Positions 46,235-56,539 are shown, numbered from the stretch's first letter. The stretch: 64,000 nt of DNA from Yersinia aleksiciae (GCF_001047675.1 NZ_CP011975.1:1838073-1902072), one strand, 5' to 3'. The notes: a model not told the origin generated them from the sequence alone. Made by a program: numbers and translations.

Positions 46235-48304
46235 ATGACTCAACAGACTTTCCTGGTGGAAATCGGCACGGAAGAGCTGCCGCCGAAGGCTCTTCGTTCT
46301 CTGGCCGAATCTTTTGCTGCCAATTTTACCGCCGAGCTGGATAACGCCAACCTGCCTCATGGCGAGGTGATTTGGTATGCTGCACCGCGCCGTTTAGCGG
46401 TAAAAGTAATGAATTTGAGTGCTGCACAGGCGGATCGCGAAGTCGAAAAACGCGGCCCCGCAATTGCACAAGCATTTGATGCTGAAGGTAAACCAAGCAA
46501 AGCGGCTGAAGGCTGGGCTCGTGGTTGTGGTATTACCGTTGACCAAGCTGAACGTCTGGTCACAGATAAAGGCGAATGGCTGCTGTATCGCGCTCATGTA
46601 AAAGGTCAATCGGCTCAATTGTTGCTGGCAGGCATGGTTAATGCCGCACTGAGTAAGTTGCCGATCCCTAAACTGATGCGTTGGGGTGATAAAGAGACTC
46701 AATTCGTTCGTCCGGTTCATACCGTGACCCTCCTATTGGGCGCTGAAGTCATTCCTGGCACCGTGTTAGGTATCGATTCAGACCGCATTATCCGTGGTCA
46801 CCGCTTTATGGGTGAAGCAGAATTCGCTCTCGATAATGCCGACCAATACCCGCAAGTTTTGCAGGAACGCGGCAAAGTGATTGCCGATTATGAATTGCGT
46901 AAAGCGATCATCAAGCGCGATGCAGAGCTGGCAGCACAGAAGATTGGCGGCGTCGCCGATCTGAGTGAAAGCTTGCTGGAAGAAGTGGCATCACTGGTGG
47001 AGTGGCCGGTGGTATTGACCGCCAAATTCGAAGAGAAATTCCTGGCTGTCCCGGCGGAAGCGCTGGTGTACACCATGAAAGGCGATCAGAAGTATTTCCC
47101 GGTTTACGACACCGCCGGTAACTTGCTGCCAAACTTCATTTTCGTCACCAACATCGAATCCAAAGATCCTCAGCAGATTATTTCCGGTAATGAGAAAGTG
47201 GTTCGCCCACGTCTGGCCGATGCAGAGTTCTTCTTTAACACCGACCGCAAAAAACGGCTGGAAGATAATTTACCGCGTCTGGAAACCGTGCTGTTCCAAC
47301 AGCAACTGGGCACCTTGCGTGATAAAACCGATCGTATCCAAGCGCTGGCGGGTTGGATTGCTGCGCAAATTGGTGCCGATGTTAACCACGCCACGCGCGC
47401 CGGTTTGCTCTCCAAGTGTGACCTGATGACCAATATGGTCTTCGAATTCACCGACACCCAAGGTGTGATGGGGATGCACTATGCTCGCCACGACGGTGAA
47501 GCTGAAGACGTTGCGGTCGCGCTGAATGAGCAATATCAGCCTCGTTTTGCGGGCGATGACTTGCCCTCTAACCCAGTGGCTTGTGCACTGGCGATTGCCG
47601 ATAAGATGGACACATTGGCGGGTATCTTCGGTATCGGTCAACATCCAAAAGGCGATAAAGACCCGTTTGCTCTGCGCCGTGCGGCCTTGGGTGTGCTGCG
47701 AATTATCGTTGAGAAGAACTTACCGCTGGATCTGCAAACCCTGACCGAAGAGGCCACGCGTCTATACGGCAGCAAGCTGACCAACGCCAAAGTAGTCGAT
47801 GAAGTGATTGAGTTCATGCTGGGCCGCTTCCGCGCCTGGTATCAGGATGAAGGTCATAGTGTCGATACCATTCAGGCGGTACTGGCGCGTCGTCCAACCA
47901 GACCCGCTGATTTTGATGCCCGAGTGAAAGCGGTGACCTATTTCCGCACACTGGATGCTGCAGCCACACTGGCTGCCGCCAACAAACGTGTGTCGAATAT
48001 TCTGGCGAAATCGACGGATACCCTGAATGACCATGTTCATGCTTCGGTGCTTAAAGAGCCGGCAGAGCTGAAACTGGCCACACACTTGGTGGTCTTACGC
48101 GACAAGCTGGAACCGGTATTTGCTGCCGGTCAGTATAAAGAGGCGCTAGTGGAACTGGCTGCGCTGCGAGAGACAGTCGATGAGTTCTTCGACAGCGTGA
48201 TGGTGATGGCAGAAGACGACGCAGTTCGCGTTAACCGACTGACATTACTGAGTAAATTGCGCGAGCTGTTCTTGCAGGTTGCTGATATTTCGCTGTTACA
48301 GTAA
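46235..48304 (+). CDS. glyS: Glycyl-tRNA synthetase beta subunit
   Basis: GlyS is the tRNA-binding partner of GlyQ. The 689-residue product matches the E. coli subunit. It starts [23 protein letters not shown]. An HD-like domain occurs in the middle ([23 protein letters not shown]). A DALR-type anticodon-binding C-terminus ([16 protein letters not shown]) ends the protein. Translation is probably coupled to glyQ because the gap is only nine bases and contains the AAGAGG ribosome site. Confidence 0.97.
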   Translation: MTQQTFLVEIGTEELPPKALRSLAESFAANFTAELDNANLPHGEVIWYAAPRRLAVKVMNLSAAQADREVEKRGPAIAQAFDAEGKPSKAAEGWARGCGITVDQAERLVTDKGEWLLYRAHVKGQSAQLLLAGMVNAALSKLPIPKLMRWGDKETQFVRPVHTVTLLLGAEVIPGTVLGIDSDRIIRGHRFMGEAEFALDNADQYPQVLQERGKVIADYELRKAIIKRDAELAAQKIGGVADLSESLLEEVASLVEWPVVLTAKFEEKFLAVPAEALVYTMKGDQKYFPVYDTAGNLLPNFIFVTNIESKDPQQIISGNEKVVRPRLADAEFFFNTDRKKRLEDNLPRLETVLFQQQLGTLRDKTDRIQALAGWIAAQIGADVNHATRAGLLSKCDLMTNMVFEFTDTQGVMGMHYARHDGEAEDVAVALNEQYQPRFAGDDLPSNPVACALAIADKMDTLAGIFGIGQHPKGDKDPFALRRAALGVLRIIVEKNLPLDLQTLTEEATRLYGSKLTNAKVVDEVIEFMLGRFRAWYQDEGHSVDTIQAVLARRPTRPADFDARVKAVTYFRTLDAAATLAAANKRVSNILAKSTDTLNDHVHASVLKEPAELKLATHLVVLRDKLEPVFAAGQYKEALVELAALRETVDEFFDSVMVMAEDDAVRVNRLTLLSKLRELFLQVADISLLQ

Positions 48305-48325
48305 GTCTGGTATTTGGCTCGTCAC

Positions 48326-48347
48326 AGGGGAGCTTTTTTGCTCCCCT
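48326..48347 (+). terminator. Terminator of glyQS
   Basis: AGGGGAGC / GCTCCCCT form an 8-bp perfect stem around a TTTTTT loop, 22 bases after the glyS stop. The downstream sequence TAGCTATTCTT is only moderately T-rich. Confidence 0.65.
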
Positions 48348-48426
48348 TAGCTATTCTTAACACTGACACAGGGTGATAAGAGTGGGATGTTGTGAAGATA
48401 AGTACCTATTACAGGAGTAGTTTCAC

Positions 48427-49146
48427 ATGACTTTTGCATTGAAAACGACCCGATATTCACGTTGGTTCGCGCCATTTTTGGCGTTACTGGTAGTGTTTCA
48501 ACTCACTGCCTGCGGGGATAAAGAGCCAGAACAACGTAAGGCGTTTATTGATTATCTGCAAAATACAGTAATGCGTAGCGGGATGAAGCTGCCCACACTG
48601 AGTGAAGATCAAAAGCAGAAATTTGGCCCTTATGTCAGCGATTATGCGATTTTAGTCACTTTTTCGCAGCAACTGACTAAATCTGTAGATGCCAGCTTGA
48701 CGCCCGCTATCGCACAAATCAATGAGATTCGTGTAGCGCAGGATTATCTCAATAAGCGCGATGCATTGCAGCAGTCAGCGGGTGCCTTGAACCTGTTGGT
48801 GCAGCAGATTCGCACGGCCAAAACACAGGCCGATAGTGCTGTCGCCGCCTTGAAACAGCCTGATGACTTGAAAGCGGTGTTCAGTAAAGCTTTTGATAAT
48901 ATTGTGACTCAGCCCGCCAATGTGCTGATCCCCGCCATTCCGGTGGTGTCTGCTTTTGTGCAAGATTTGGCCCAAGTTGGGGATTTCCTACAACAGCAGG
49001 GAACGCAGGTCACTTTTAATAATGGCGGCGTTCAGTTCCAGACTCCACAGCAAGCGGCGTTGTACAACACTATGATGGCTAATTTGGTCGCCAAATACCC
49101 GGCGATGATGGCGGCACAGAAGAGTGTGATGAGTGTTATTCAGTGA
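48427..49146 (+). CDS. yiaF: YiaF family lipoprotein (DUF3053)
   Basis: A 239-residue predicted lipoprotein. The signal peptide ends in a good lipobox, QLTAC, with the lipidated Cys near residue 29, followed by GDKEPEQRK. The mature part is largely alpha-helical and Gln-/Ala-rich, without an enzymatic motif. E. coli YiaF (DUF3053) has the same organisation and lies near glyS. Function is unknown. AGGAG precedes the start. Confidence 0.88.
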   Translation: MTFALKTTRYSRWFAPFLALLVVFQLTACGDKEPEQRKAFIDYLQNTVMRSGMKLPTLSEDQKQKFGPYVSDYAILVTFSQQLTKSVDASLTPAIAQINEIRVAQDYLNKRDALQQSAGALNLLVQQIRTAKTQADSAVAALKQPDDLKAVFSKAFDNIVTQPANVLIPAIPVVSAFVQDLAQVGDFLQQQGTQVTFNNGGVQFQTPQQAALYNTMMANLVAKYPAMMAAQKSVMSVIQ

Positions 49147-49301
49147 TGGTTTAGCTTAGTGATCGGGTTCGGTTGACATGAGATCGGCGCTCACTTGGCA
49201 GCTCAAATGTGCTTTTAACATCAAGGTCAACCCCATGGTTTTTGGCTTTTGACGTTGAGCGCAATTAGGAATATTGCCGACGAGGATAGAGGGTAGAGTG
49301 A

Positions 49302-49447
49302 GCGGGCAAGGACGCCCGCGAAAAGCGCGCTTGGGCAGGGATGCCCATCGCGCTGGCTCGTCAGCCCGAAAGACGTGGGAGGTTTACCCGCAGGGCAATA
49401 TTTCGCGCAAGCCGCAGGAGCAGGAGGGCCGGCCTGCCCTCCTGCTC
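49302..49447. repeat. GC-rich cluster of inverted repeats
   Basis: Several hairpins follow in series. These are GCGGGC / GCCCGC (49302-49319), GGGCA / TGCCC (49333-49346) and a very stable 11-bp stem GAGCAGGAGGG / CCCTCCTGCTC (49418-49447). The composition differs sharply from the AT-rich sequence that follows. It looks like an intergenic repeat element of the kind scattered through enterobacterial genomes. Confidence 0.5.
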
Positions 49448-49696
49448 GGTTGAGGCTGCGTAGCTAAAATGAACACTTAACGACCATCAACCGAAACCTG
49501 ATCCGAGCCATTACGGTGGCAAGGTGAACCATGAAACTCTAACAACAGAACCAATCACCGAAACTCAATCACCAAACCGTCACCAACTGGCCCCTAATCC
49601 CCCTGTCATTTTATTACACATTCCCCCGCCACTTGCCCACCAGGCAAGCATTGAACAGGCAAATGTCTTATCTCTCCTCTGCGAGCAAAAATAACT

Positions 49697-49873
49697 TGTG
49701 ATTAACATCACATTTTAAAAACAAACCACCACACTTTAAGTGTGATAAAAATCACCTTTTTCAGGGTTTTTAGCTTAAAAATTCTCCGCCGTGACTTTCT
49801 TACAGCCCAATAATGTGATCTCCATCAACAAATAACCCCCTATGACGGGGTGATTGGTGTGACTTCTATCACA
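49697..49873. promoter_or_regulatory. Four CRP-cAMP sites upstream of mtlA
   Basis: Two full sites are perfect TGTGA-N6-TCACA: 49697-49712 and 49858-49873. Two more are near-matches: 49741-49756 (TGTGA-N6-TCACC) and 49814-49829 (TGTGA-N6-TCAAC). A weaker half-like site lies near 49784. The E. coli mtl promoter is known for five CRP sites, so the architecture seems conserved. It implies strong catabolite control of mannitol use. Confidence 0.85.
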
Positions 49874-50031
49874 TAAATCCCGTGAGCTACGCGTGGGTAA
49901 AGGAGCGTGCTAGAGTTTGTTTTGCATACAGCGTGTTTGTATTCGATAGCATCGGCGGGTTTTGCAGAACTGCCTCAACAAAACAATTATATCGCGCTCT
50001 TATTGTTAGCGCGTACCAATAGGGGTGTTTT

Positions 50032-51954
50032 ATGTTTTCACCAGACGCAAAGGTCAGAATTCAAAATTTTGGCCGATTCCTCAGTAATATGGTTATGCCC
50101 AATATCGGCGCATTTATCGCCTGGGGTATTATCACCGCACTGTTTATTCCTACCGGCTGGCTGCCAAATGAAACTTTAGCCAAACTGGTCGGCCCGATGA
50201 TCACCTACCTGTTACCACTGCTGATCGGTTTTACCGGTGGCCGTTTGGTGGGTGGCGATCGTGGTGGTGTGGTGGGTGCGATAACCACCATGGGGGTTAT
50301 CGTTGGTGCGGATATGCCAATGTTCCTCGGCGCGATGATTGCAGGCCCACTGGGTGGCTGGGCAATCAAACGCTTTGACCGCTGGGTAGACGGCAAAATC
50401 AAAAGTGGCTTTGAGATGCTGGTTAACAACTTCTCAGCCGGTATCATTGGTATGCTGTTGGCGATTCTGGCCTTTATGGCGATTGGCCCACTGGTAGAAG
50501 TGCTGTCTAAAGTACTGGCTGCTGGCGTGCATATCATGGTGCAGAACAACCTGCTGCCATTAGCTTCGATCTTTGTTGAACCTGCAAAAATCCTGTTCCT
50601 GAATAACGCGATTAACCACGGTATCTTCTCACCACTGGGCATCCAGCAGGCGACTGAAACCGGTAAGTCTATCTTCTTCCTGATCGAAGCGAACCCAGGT
50701 CCAGGCTTGGGTGTGTTGATGGCTTATATGTTCTTCGGTAAAGGTAACGCTAAGCAATCTGCTGGCGGCGCGGCGATCATCCACTTCTTCGGTGGTATTC
50801 ACGAAATCTATTTCCCATACGTGCTGATGAACCCACGCTTATTGCTGGCGGTGATTCTGGGCGGTATGACTGGCGTGTTCACCCTGACCCTGCTGAATGG
50901 CGGTCTGGTGTCACCTGCGTCCCCAGGTTCTATCCTGGCGGTATTGGCGATGACCCCGAAAGGTGCCTATTTTGCCAACATTGCTGCGGTTGCTGCGGCG
51001 TTTGCCGTCTCCTTCGCCGTCTCCGCTATCCTGCTGAAAACCTCTAAAGTGAAAGATGACGAAGAAGACAGTCTGGAAGATGCCACTCGCCGTATGCAAG
51101 ACATGAAAGCGCAGTCCAAAGGCGCACAAGCGGCGAATGCTGCTGCCGCGGCGGGTGACTTAAGCACCGTGCGTAAAATCATCGTTGCCTGTGATGCCGG
51201 TATGGGTTCCAGTGCGATGGGTGCGGGTGTGCTGCGTAAAAAAGTACAAGACGCAGGTCTGAAACATATCTCCGTGACTAACTGCGCCATCAACAACTTG
51301 CCGGATGATGTGGATCTGGTGATCACGCACCGTGATTTGACCGAGCGAGCGATGCGTCACGCACCGCAGGCACAACATATCTCGTTGACTAACTTCCTCG
51401 ACAGCCAGCTGTACACCAATCTGACAACACGTTTGGTCGAAGCCGGTATTGCGACAGCGACCACTCAGAAAGTGATTGAAACGCTGGACGATAGCTTTGA
51501 AGCATCTGAAGCCAATCTGTTCCGCTTGGGCGCAGAGAATATCTTCCTCAATCAACATGCGACGACCAAAGAGCAAGCTATCCGCTTCGCCGGTGAACAG
51601 TTGGTGAAAGGCGGTTATGTCGAGCCAGAGTATGTTGAGGCGATGTTGGAACGTGAAAAACTGACCTCCACCTATCTGGGCGAATCTATCGCCGTGCCTC
51701 ACGGGACGATTGAAGCGAAAGACCGTGTGCTGAAAACCGGTGTGGTGTTCTGCCAATACCCTGATGGCGTGCGCTTTGGCGATGAAGAAGATGAAGTGGC
51801 CCGTTTGGTGATTGGTATCGCTGCCCGTAATAACGAGCACATTCAAGTGATTACCAGCCTGACAAACGCGCTGGACGATGAGTCGGTGATTGAGCGCTTA
51901 AGCAAAACCACCAGCGTGCAAGAAGTGTTGGATTTGCTTGGCGGTAAGAAGTAA
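50032..51954 (+). CDS. mtlA: PTS mannitol transporter EIICBA
   Basis: MtlA imports mannitol and phosphorylates it to mannitol-1-phosphate using the PEP phosphotransferase relay. The 640-residue protein has three domains in order. EIIC is membrane-embedded (about 1-340). EIIB carries the phosphorylated Cys387 in VACDAGMGSSAMG. EIIA carries the phosphorylated His557 in AVPHGTIEAK. A charged linker of about residues 340-380 joins C and B. Size and order match E. coli MtlA (637). It is the first gene of mtlADR. Confidence 0.97.
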   Translation: MFSPDAKVRIQNFGRFLSNMVMPNIGAFIAWGIITALFIPTGWLPNETLAKLVGPMITYLLPLLIGFTGGRLVGGDRGGVVGAITTMGVIVGADMPMFLGAMIAGPLGGWAIKRFDRWVDGKIKSGFEMLVNNFSAGIIGMLLAILAFMAIGPLVEVLSKVLAAGVHIMVQNNLLPLASIFVEPAKILFLNNAINHGIFSPLGIQQATETGKSIFFLIEANPGPGLGVLMAYMFFGKGNAKQSAGGAAIIHFFGGIHEIYFPYVLMNPRLLLAVILGGMTGVFTLTLLNGGLVSPASPGSILAVLAMTPKGAYFANIAAVAAAFAVSFAVSAILLKTSKVKDDEEDSLEDATRRMQDMKAQSKGAQAANAAAAAGDLSTVRKIIVACDAGMGSSAMGAGVLRKKVQDAGLKHISVTNCAINNLPDDVDLVITHRDLTERAMRHAPQAQHISLTNFLDSQLYTNLTTRLVEAGIATATTQKVIETLDDSFEASEANLFRLGAENIFLNQHATTKEQAIRFAGEQLVKGGYVEPEYVEAMLEREKLTSTYLGESIAVPHGTIEAKDRVLKTGVVFCQYPDGVRFGDEEDEVARLVIGIAARNNEHIQVITSLTNALDDESVIERLSKTTSVQEVLDLLGGKK

Positions 51955-51971
51955 ACCCGCAATAACTGAAT

Positions 51972-52000
51972 AGGGCCGTTGGGAGCAAACGGCCCTTTTA
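51972..52000 (+). terminator. Intra-operon terminator between mtlA and mtlD
   Basis: AGGGCCGTT / AACGGCCCT form a perfect 9-bp stem with a 7-base loop followed by TTTT. It lies between mtlA and mtlD, so it probably attenuates rather than abolishes mtlD expression. Confidence 0.7.
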
Positions 52001-52021
52001 CAGCAAAAAAAGGTAACGAAT

Positions 52022-53185
52022 ATGAAAGCATTACATTTTGGCGCAGGTAACATTGGCCGAGGCTTTATCGGTAAACTTCTTGCTGATGCTGGCGCGCAAC
52101 TGACCTTCGCTGATGTTAACCAGCCGCTGCTGGATGAGCTGAATAAGCGCAAAAGTTATCAGGTCAACGTAGTTGGCGAGCAGGCCCGAGTCGAGGAAGT
52201 CAACAATGTCAGCGCAGTCAACAGTGGTAGCCCAGAAGTGGTGGCACTGATTGCCGACGCTGATATTGTCACCACCGCCGTTGGCCCGCAAATTTTGGCC
52301 CGCATCGCCGGGACGGTGGCACAGGGTTTGATTGCCCGCCATCAACAAGGTAATACCCGCCCGCTGAATATTATTGCCTGCGAAAATATGGTGCGTGGCA
52401 CCAGTCAGTTAAAACAACATGTTTTTGCCGCCCTGCCGGAAAGTGAGCAGGCCTGGGTTGAGCAACATGTCGGTTTCGTCGACTCTGCGGTTGACCGCAT
52501 TGTGCCGCCATCAGAAGCAGGCAGCACCGATATTCTGGCCGTAACAGTTGAGACGTTTAGCGAGTGGATTGTCGACGGCACCCAGTTTAAAGGACAACCA
52601 CCAAAAATCGCCGGTATGGAGTTGACTGACAATCTGATGGCATTTGTGGAGCGTAAGCTCTTCACCCTCAATACCGGTCATGCCATTACCGCCTATTTGG
52701 GCCAACTTGCGGGTCACCAGACCATCCGTGATGCGATTCTGGATCCTGCGGTGCGCCAGACAGTGAAAGGCGCGATGGAAGAGAGCGGCGCGGTACTGAT
52801 TAAGCGCTATGCATTTGATCCACAAAAACATGCCGCTTATATCAACAAAATTCTCTCCCGTTTTGAAAACCCTTACCTGCATGACGATGTTGAGCGCGTT
52901 GGCCGTCAGCCACTGCGTAAATTGAGTGCCGGTGATCGGTTGATCAAACCGCTGCTGGGAACGCTGGAGTACCAATTGCCGCACGATAATCTGGTCACCG
53001 GCATCGCCGCTGCCATGAGCTATCGCAGTGAGCAGGACCCGCAAGCACAGGAATTAGTTGAGTTACTGGCGAAATTAGGGCCGAAAGCTGCGTTAGCGCA
53101 AATTTCAGCGTTACCTGCAGATAGCGAGGTTGTCGAACAGGCGGTGAATGTGTATAACGCCATGCAGGATAAGCGGGCGCACTGA
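52022..53185 (+). CDS. mtlD: Mannitol-1-phosphate 5-dehydrogenase
   Basis: MtlD oxidises mannitol-1-phosphate to fructose-6-phosphate with NAD, linking MtlA to glycolysis. The 387-residue product is a long-chain polyol dehydrogenase. The N-terminal NAD motif [13 protein letters not shown] is diagnostic. The catalytic lysine region [14 protein letters not shown] lies near residues 207-220. Length fits E. coli MtlD (382). AAAAAAAGG provides the ribosome site just after the attenuating hairpin. Confidence 0.97.
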   Translation: MKALHFGAGNIGRGFIGKLLADAGAQLTFADVNQPLLDELNKRKSYQVNVVGEQARVEEVNNVSAVNSGSPEVVALIADADIVTTAVGPQILARIAGTVAQGLIARHQQGNTRPLNIIACENMVRGTSQLKQHVFAALPESEQAWVEQHVGFVDSAVDRIVPPSEAGSTDILAVTVETFSEWIVDGTQFKGQPPKIAGMELTDNLMAFVERKLFTLNTGHAITAYLGQLAGHQTIRDAILDPAVRQTVKGAMEESGAVLIKRYAFDPQKHAAYINKILSRFENPYLHDDVERVGRQPLRKLSAGDRLIKPLLGTLEYQLPHDNLVTGIAAAMSYRSEQDPQAQELVELLAKLGPKAALAQISALPADSEVVEQAVNVYNAMQDKRAH

Positions 53186-53194
53186 TTCTCAGTC

Positions 53195-53220
53195 TTGGCC
53201 TGATAGTACTATCAGGCCAA
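53195..53220. terminator. 26-bp perfect palindrome between mtlD and mtlR
   Basis: The arms TTGGCCTGATAGT and ACTATCAGGCCAA are perfect complements with no spacer. As RNA this makes a strong hairpin just after the mtlD stop. It has no T-run, so it may protect the mtlAD mRNA end and lower mtlR expression. A protein-binding role is also possible. Confidence 0.55.
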
Positions 53221-53263
53221 TGATGACGCATTTAGTATTCACCAACCACCCCAGTGACAAGCG

Positions 53264-53818
53264 ATGATTGAGAAAACACAGGCATTTGAGAATCGGGTAC
53301 TGGAACATCTGAACGCCGGAAAGACGGTTCGGAGTTTCCTGATGGCCGCTGTCGAATTATTGGCAGAAGCGCTGAATATTCTCGTGGTGCAGGTTTTTCG
53401 TAAAGATGACTATGCGGTGAAATATGCCGTGGAGCCATTGCTGGTCGGGGATGGGCCGCTGGGTGAGTTATCAGTGCGGTTAAAGCTGGTTTATGCCTTG
53501 GGTGTGATTACGCGTCATGAATATGAAGATGCTGAGTTATTGATGGCGCTCCGTGAAGAGCTCAACCACGATGGCACCGAGTATCGCTTCACTGACGACG
53601 AAATCCTCGGGCCATTTGGTGAATTACATTGTGTCGCGGAGCTGCCCCCAGTCCCTACGTTTTTGCGCCCCGATGAAGCAGACGCCTCGTTAATTGCCAT
53701 GCAACGTCAGCGCTATCAGCAAATGGTGCGCTCAACCATGGTACTGTCGATCACTGAACTGCTCTCCCGCATCAGCCTGAAACAAGTCTCCAAGCTCTCC
53801 CCCCTCGGCCACGCCTAA
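53264..53818 (+). CDS. mtlR: Mannitol operon repressor
   Basis: MtlR represses the mtl operon in E. coli although it lacks a classical DNA-binding motif. The 184-residue product is an all-alpha MtlR/YggD-fold protein. The conserved block LSVRLKLVYALGVITRHEYEDAELLM occurs at about residues 68-95. Length is close to the E. coli protein (195). It is the third gene of the mtl cluster, separated from mtlD by a strong palindrome that may set its low level. Confidence 0.94.
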   Translation: MIEKTQAFENRVLEHLNAGKTVRSFLMAAVELLAEALNILVVQVFRKDDYAVKYAVEPLLVGDGPLGELSVRLKLVYALGVITRHEYEDAELLMALREELNHDGTEYRFTDDEILGPFGELHCVAELPPVPTFLRPDEADASLIAMQRQRYQQMVRSTMVLSITELLSRISLKQVSKLSPLGHA

Positions 53819-53819
53819 A

Positions 53820-54428
53820 TTAACGCAACACACTCAGCCACTCATCCACCAACAGCCAGAGTGCGGTGATTGCCATCAACCCTCCCATCACGCCATTGAA
53901 TAACCGCAATTTCCAATTAACCCGCAGTGCATGACGCAATTGATCACCCATCACGGCCCAGACGGCGACACAAGGCAGATTCAATAGCGCAAAGCCGACG
54001 ACAATCAGCAACGTGTGGCTCAGTGTTGCACCTTCACGTGGGGTGAATAAGATGGCGACATTCATTGCCATCAACCATGCTTTCGGATTGATGGCCTGAA
54101 ACAGCGCCCCCTGAGCAAACCCCATCGGCTGCTCGCCCTCTTTGGCATTGGGGCTACCGGCATGATAAATCTTCCACGATAACCACAGTAGATAACCGCA
54201 ACCCAGTGTCACCAGCGGCAGGCGAATCACCCCCACCCAACTGAGGATTAAGGCCAGCAGCGTGGTCATTAACGCGCATTGCAATGCACAACCAAAGGTA
54301 ATCCCCAACATCATCGGGAAGGTGCGGCGCAAGCCAAAGTTAACGCCGGATGCCGCCAACAACAGATTGTTCGGGCCGGGCGTGATCGACATGACGGTGA
54401 CGTAACTGATGAAAGCGCTGTCTAGCAT
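53820..54428 (-). CDS. LysE family amino-acid exporter
   Basis: A 202-residue LysE/RhtB-type inner-membrane exporter with about six helices. The family signature SITPGPNNLLLAASG near residues 14-28 is intact, as is GxxFG after helix 2 (GITFGCALQCA). Members export amino acids or their analogues. I chose the ATG at 54428, because longer in-frame starts add a charged leader absent from the family. The gene is divergent from a MocR-type regulator sharing a strong operator, so the pair is likely a sensor-exporter unit. It breaks the mtlR-yibL pair found in E. coli. Confidence 0.88.
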   Translation of the reverse strand: MLDSAFISYVTVMSITPGPNNLLLAASGVNFGLRRTFPMMLGITFGCALQCALMTTLLALILSWVGVIRLPLVTLGCGYLLWLSWKIYHAGSPNAKEGEQPMGFAQGALFQAINPKAWLMAMNVAILFTPREGATLSHTLLIVVGFALLNLPCVAVWAVMGDQLRHALRVNWKLRLFNGVMGGLMAITALWLLVDEWLSVLR

Positions 54429-54531
54429 AATATAAACCCCGATTTTCTTATTTTTCAAAAAGCGTGCAACCAAGAGATTCAGCATAAACATCAATCCGTG
54501 ATGGCGTCAGAAGCAGAAGTTATCTATTGTT

Positions 54532-54567
54532 ATGGGTACAGTTTAAGTGTGCCCAAACTGTACCCAT
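54532..54567. promoter_or_regulatory. MocR operator: 13-bp inverted repeat
   Basis: The arms ATGGGTACAGTTT (54532-54544) and AAACTGTACCCAT (54555-54567) are exact complements with a 10-base spacer. The site lies between the divergent LysE exporter and MocR genes, 24 bases from the MocR start. This is the expected place for a GntR-type dimer to repress itself and control the exporter. Confidence 0.8.
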
Positions 54568-54590
54568 TGATCCTGCGGAGAACTGTCACC

Positions 54591-56072
54591 ATGTCCCTTG
54601 TTATGAATGAAATTCGCTACTTACAGGTGGCAGACAATCTGGCGCAAGCCATTAACAATGGCAGTTTGCTGGCGGGGAGCCGCCTGCCATCGGTGCGCGG
54701 TTATGCTCAGAGCCATCAGGTGAGCATCAATACGGTGGTGGCGGCATATCGCACACTGGAAGATCGCGGCCTGATTGAGGCGCGCCCGCAGTCTGGGTTC
54801 TACGTCTGTAGCCCCTCGACGGCGGTGGTGCCGACGGCCACGGTGGGTAAACCAGTGGATGAAGTGCTGGATTTGATTGATACCGTTTTTGCCGCGCAAC
54901 AAAATCCGCGCTTTACCAATATCTCGCTGGCCTGCCCGCAGACGGGTGATTTTTATCCGAGCGCGAAATTGGGGCGCATTATGGCCTCGTTGCTGCGCCG
55001 TGAGCCGCAATTGATCAGCCAATACGCCCTGCCCCCCGGCAGCCAGCGCCTACGCCAGCAGATTGCTCGCCGCGCGATGACACTGGGGATGCTGGCCAAT
55101 CCAACGGATATCACTATTACCCATGGTTGTATGGAGGCGCTGCAACTGGCGCTGCGGGTCACTACCAAGCCGGGGGATTGCGTCGGACTGGAGTCACCGA
55201 CCTATTTCTACCTGATGCCATTGCTGGCGAGTCTCGGCTTGAGAGCGGTGGAGATTCCAACTGATCCGCAGCAGGGCTTATCGCTGGATGTGCTGGAGTT
55301 GCTGCTTAAGGAGGGGCGGTTGAATGCACTGATCGCCATGCCCACGGTGCAAAATCCCTTGGGTTATACCATGCCATTGGCGGCAAAAAAGCGGTTGGCG
55401 CAGCTGATGAACGATCATCAAGTGCCTTTGATAGAGGACGGCTTATATGCCGAAATTCAATTTGGCTCCACCTTATCCCCGGCGGTCAAAGCCTTTGATC
55501 GCGACGGCTGGATACTGTTTTGCTCCAGTTTCACCAAAACACTGGCCCCAGATTTTCGCGTCGGCTGGATAGACGGTGGTCGTTTCGCCGAAGCCTTGCA
55601 CAAGCTAAAAGCGGTCTCTTCAATGGCAGAACCGGCGCTGTTGTCGGAAACACTGGCGCTGTTTCTTGAGTCCGGTGGCTATGACCACCACCTGCGCAGC
55701 TTGCGCCGCCGTTATGCTCAGCAGGTACAGCAAGCCCAGCAGCTGATTACGCGCTACTTCCCACAAGGCACCAAAGTGACCCAACCGGCCGGGGGATTTG
55801 TATTCTGGGTCGAATTCCCCGAGAGCGTCGATACCGTTGCACTGTTCCATCAAATGCTGAAAGAACAGATTTGCCTGACACCGGGAACGCTCTATTCGCC
55901 CAGTGGCCGCTATCGCAACGCCTTCCGCCTCTCGTGCTGTTATCCGTTCAACAATCGCTATACCGAGGCATTGGCGAGGCTGGGAGCCGTAGCCTGTGAA
56001 ATCAGTGGCCTGCCCGCGGGAATGCAGTGGCAGCCGGTAGAGGAGGTTGCTGCCGAAAGGCCAGCATCCTGA
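54591..56072 (+). CDS. MocR-family regulator: GntR wHTH fused to aminotransferase fold
   Basis: A 493-residue MocR-type regulator. Residues 1-75 form a GntR winged helix ([24 protein letters not shown]). The remainder is a fold-type I aminotransferase-like domain that binds PLP and senses an amino acid or amine. The PLP-lysine segment is [16 protein letters not shown] (near residue 310). I chose the ATG at 54591, which has GCGGAG upstream and lies downstream of the operator; earlier in-frame starts would place the operator in the coding region. It is divergent from a LysE exporter, suggesting control of export by its ligand. Confidence 0.9.
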   Translation: MSLVMNEIRYLQVADNLAQAINNGSLLAGSRLPSVRGYAQSHQVSINTVVAAYRTLEDRGLIEARPQSGFYVCSPSTAVVPTATVGKPVDEVLDLIDTVFAAQQNPRFTNISLACPQTGDFYPSAKLGRIMASLLRREPQLISQYALPPGSQRLRQQIARRAMTLGMLANPTDITITHGCMEALQLALRVTTKPGDCVGLESPTYFYLMPLLASLGLRAVEIPTDPQQGLSLDVLELLLKEGRLNALIAMPTVQNPLGYTMPLAAKKRLAQLMNDHQVPLIEDGLYAEIQFGSTLSPAVKAFDRDGWILFCSSFTKTLAPDFRVGWIDGGRFAEALHKLKAVSSMAEPALLSETLALFLESGGYDHHLRSLRRRYAQQVQQAQQLITRYFPQGTKVTQPAGGFVFWVEFPESVDTVALFHQMLKEQICLTPGTLYSPSGRYRNAFRLSCCYPFNNRYTEALARLGAVACEISGLPAGMQWQPVEEVAAERPAS

Positions 56073-56164
56073 TACACTATCTATATCGATGCACAATCAG
56101 TGCTATCCTATCTCCAACTTTAGCGAAATATCGTGCCCATCAGCGGCATGTACGGGCCAATACT

Positions 56165-56521
56165 ATGAAAGAACATGCAGAAATCAAACGTCTAAGCGAT
56201 CTGCTGGATGCGATGAACCACAAAGACCCAAGCGTTATCCAGCAGGGCAATGTGGATTTAATCGCGCAGCATATGAAAGAGAAAGAGAAACTGGCGGCTG
56301 AAATTCAGCGCCTGAAAGAAGTGCGAGTCAAAAATCTGAGCGCCGAAGCTCAGAAACTGGCTCAGTTGCCGTTCAGCCGCGCAATTACCAAGAAAGAGCA
56401 GGCAGATATGGGTACCTTGAAGAAAGCGGTACGCGGCATCATTGTCGTCCACCCAATGACGGCATTAGGCCGCGAGATGGGCCTGAAAGAAGTGACGGGT
56501 TACGCTAAAAAAGCCTTCTGA
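56165..56521 (+). CDS. yibL: YibL family ribosome-associated protein
   Basis: A 118-residue basic, helical protein of the YibL/DUF2810 family, reported to associate with ribosomes. The sequence begins [24 protein letters not shown] and ends in a Lys-rich [14 protein letters not shown] heptad-like stretch (about residues 35-60) may form a coiled coil. In E. coli yibL lies directly beyond mtlR; here the LysE/MocR pair has been inserted between them. The ATG at 56165 gives the family length. Confidence 0.9.
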   Translation: MKEHAEIKRLSDLLDAMNHKDPSVIQQGNVDLIAQHMKEKEKLAAEIQRLKEVRVKNLSAEAQKLAQLPFSRAITKKEQADMGTLKKAVRGIIVVHPMTALGREMGLKEVTGYAKKAF

Positions 56522-56539
56522 TCACCGCGTCGAATAAAT

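Larger units (their letters stand above)
49147..50031. other. Long regulatory gap between yiaF and mtlA
   Basis: This 885-base region lacks a convincing gene. Its first half contains a GC-rich cluster of inverted repeats (49302-49447). Its second half is AT-rich and contains four CRP sites in front of mtlA. A 90-codon frame starting at 49907 overlaps mtlA in another frame and is not considered coding. Confidence 0.7.

Noticed and set aside
49907..50179. A 90-codon frame overlapping the mtlA start
   Set aside because: It runs out of frame into mtlA and looks like a chance opening; a leader peptide cannot be excluded but has no support.
51160..51846. A 228-codon open frame opposite mtlA
   Set aside because: It lies wholly within the EIIB/EIIA part of mtlA, has no family resemblance and is His- and Phe-rich as expected for a reverse-strand artefact.
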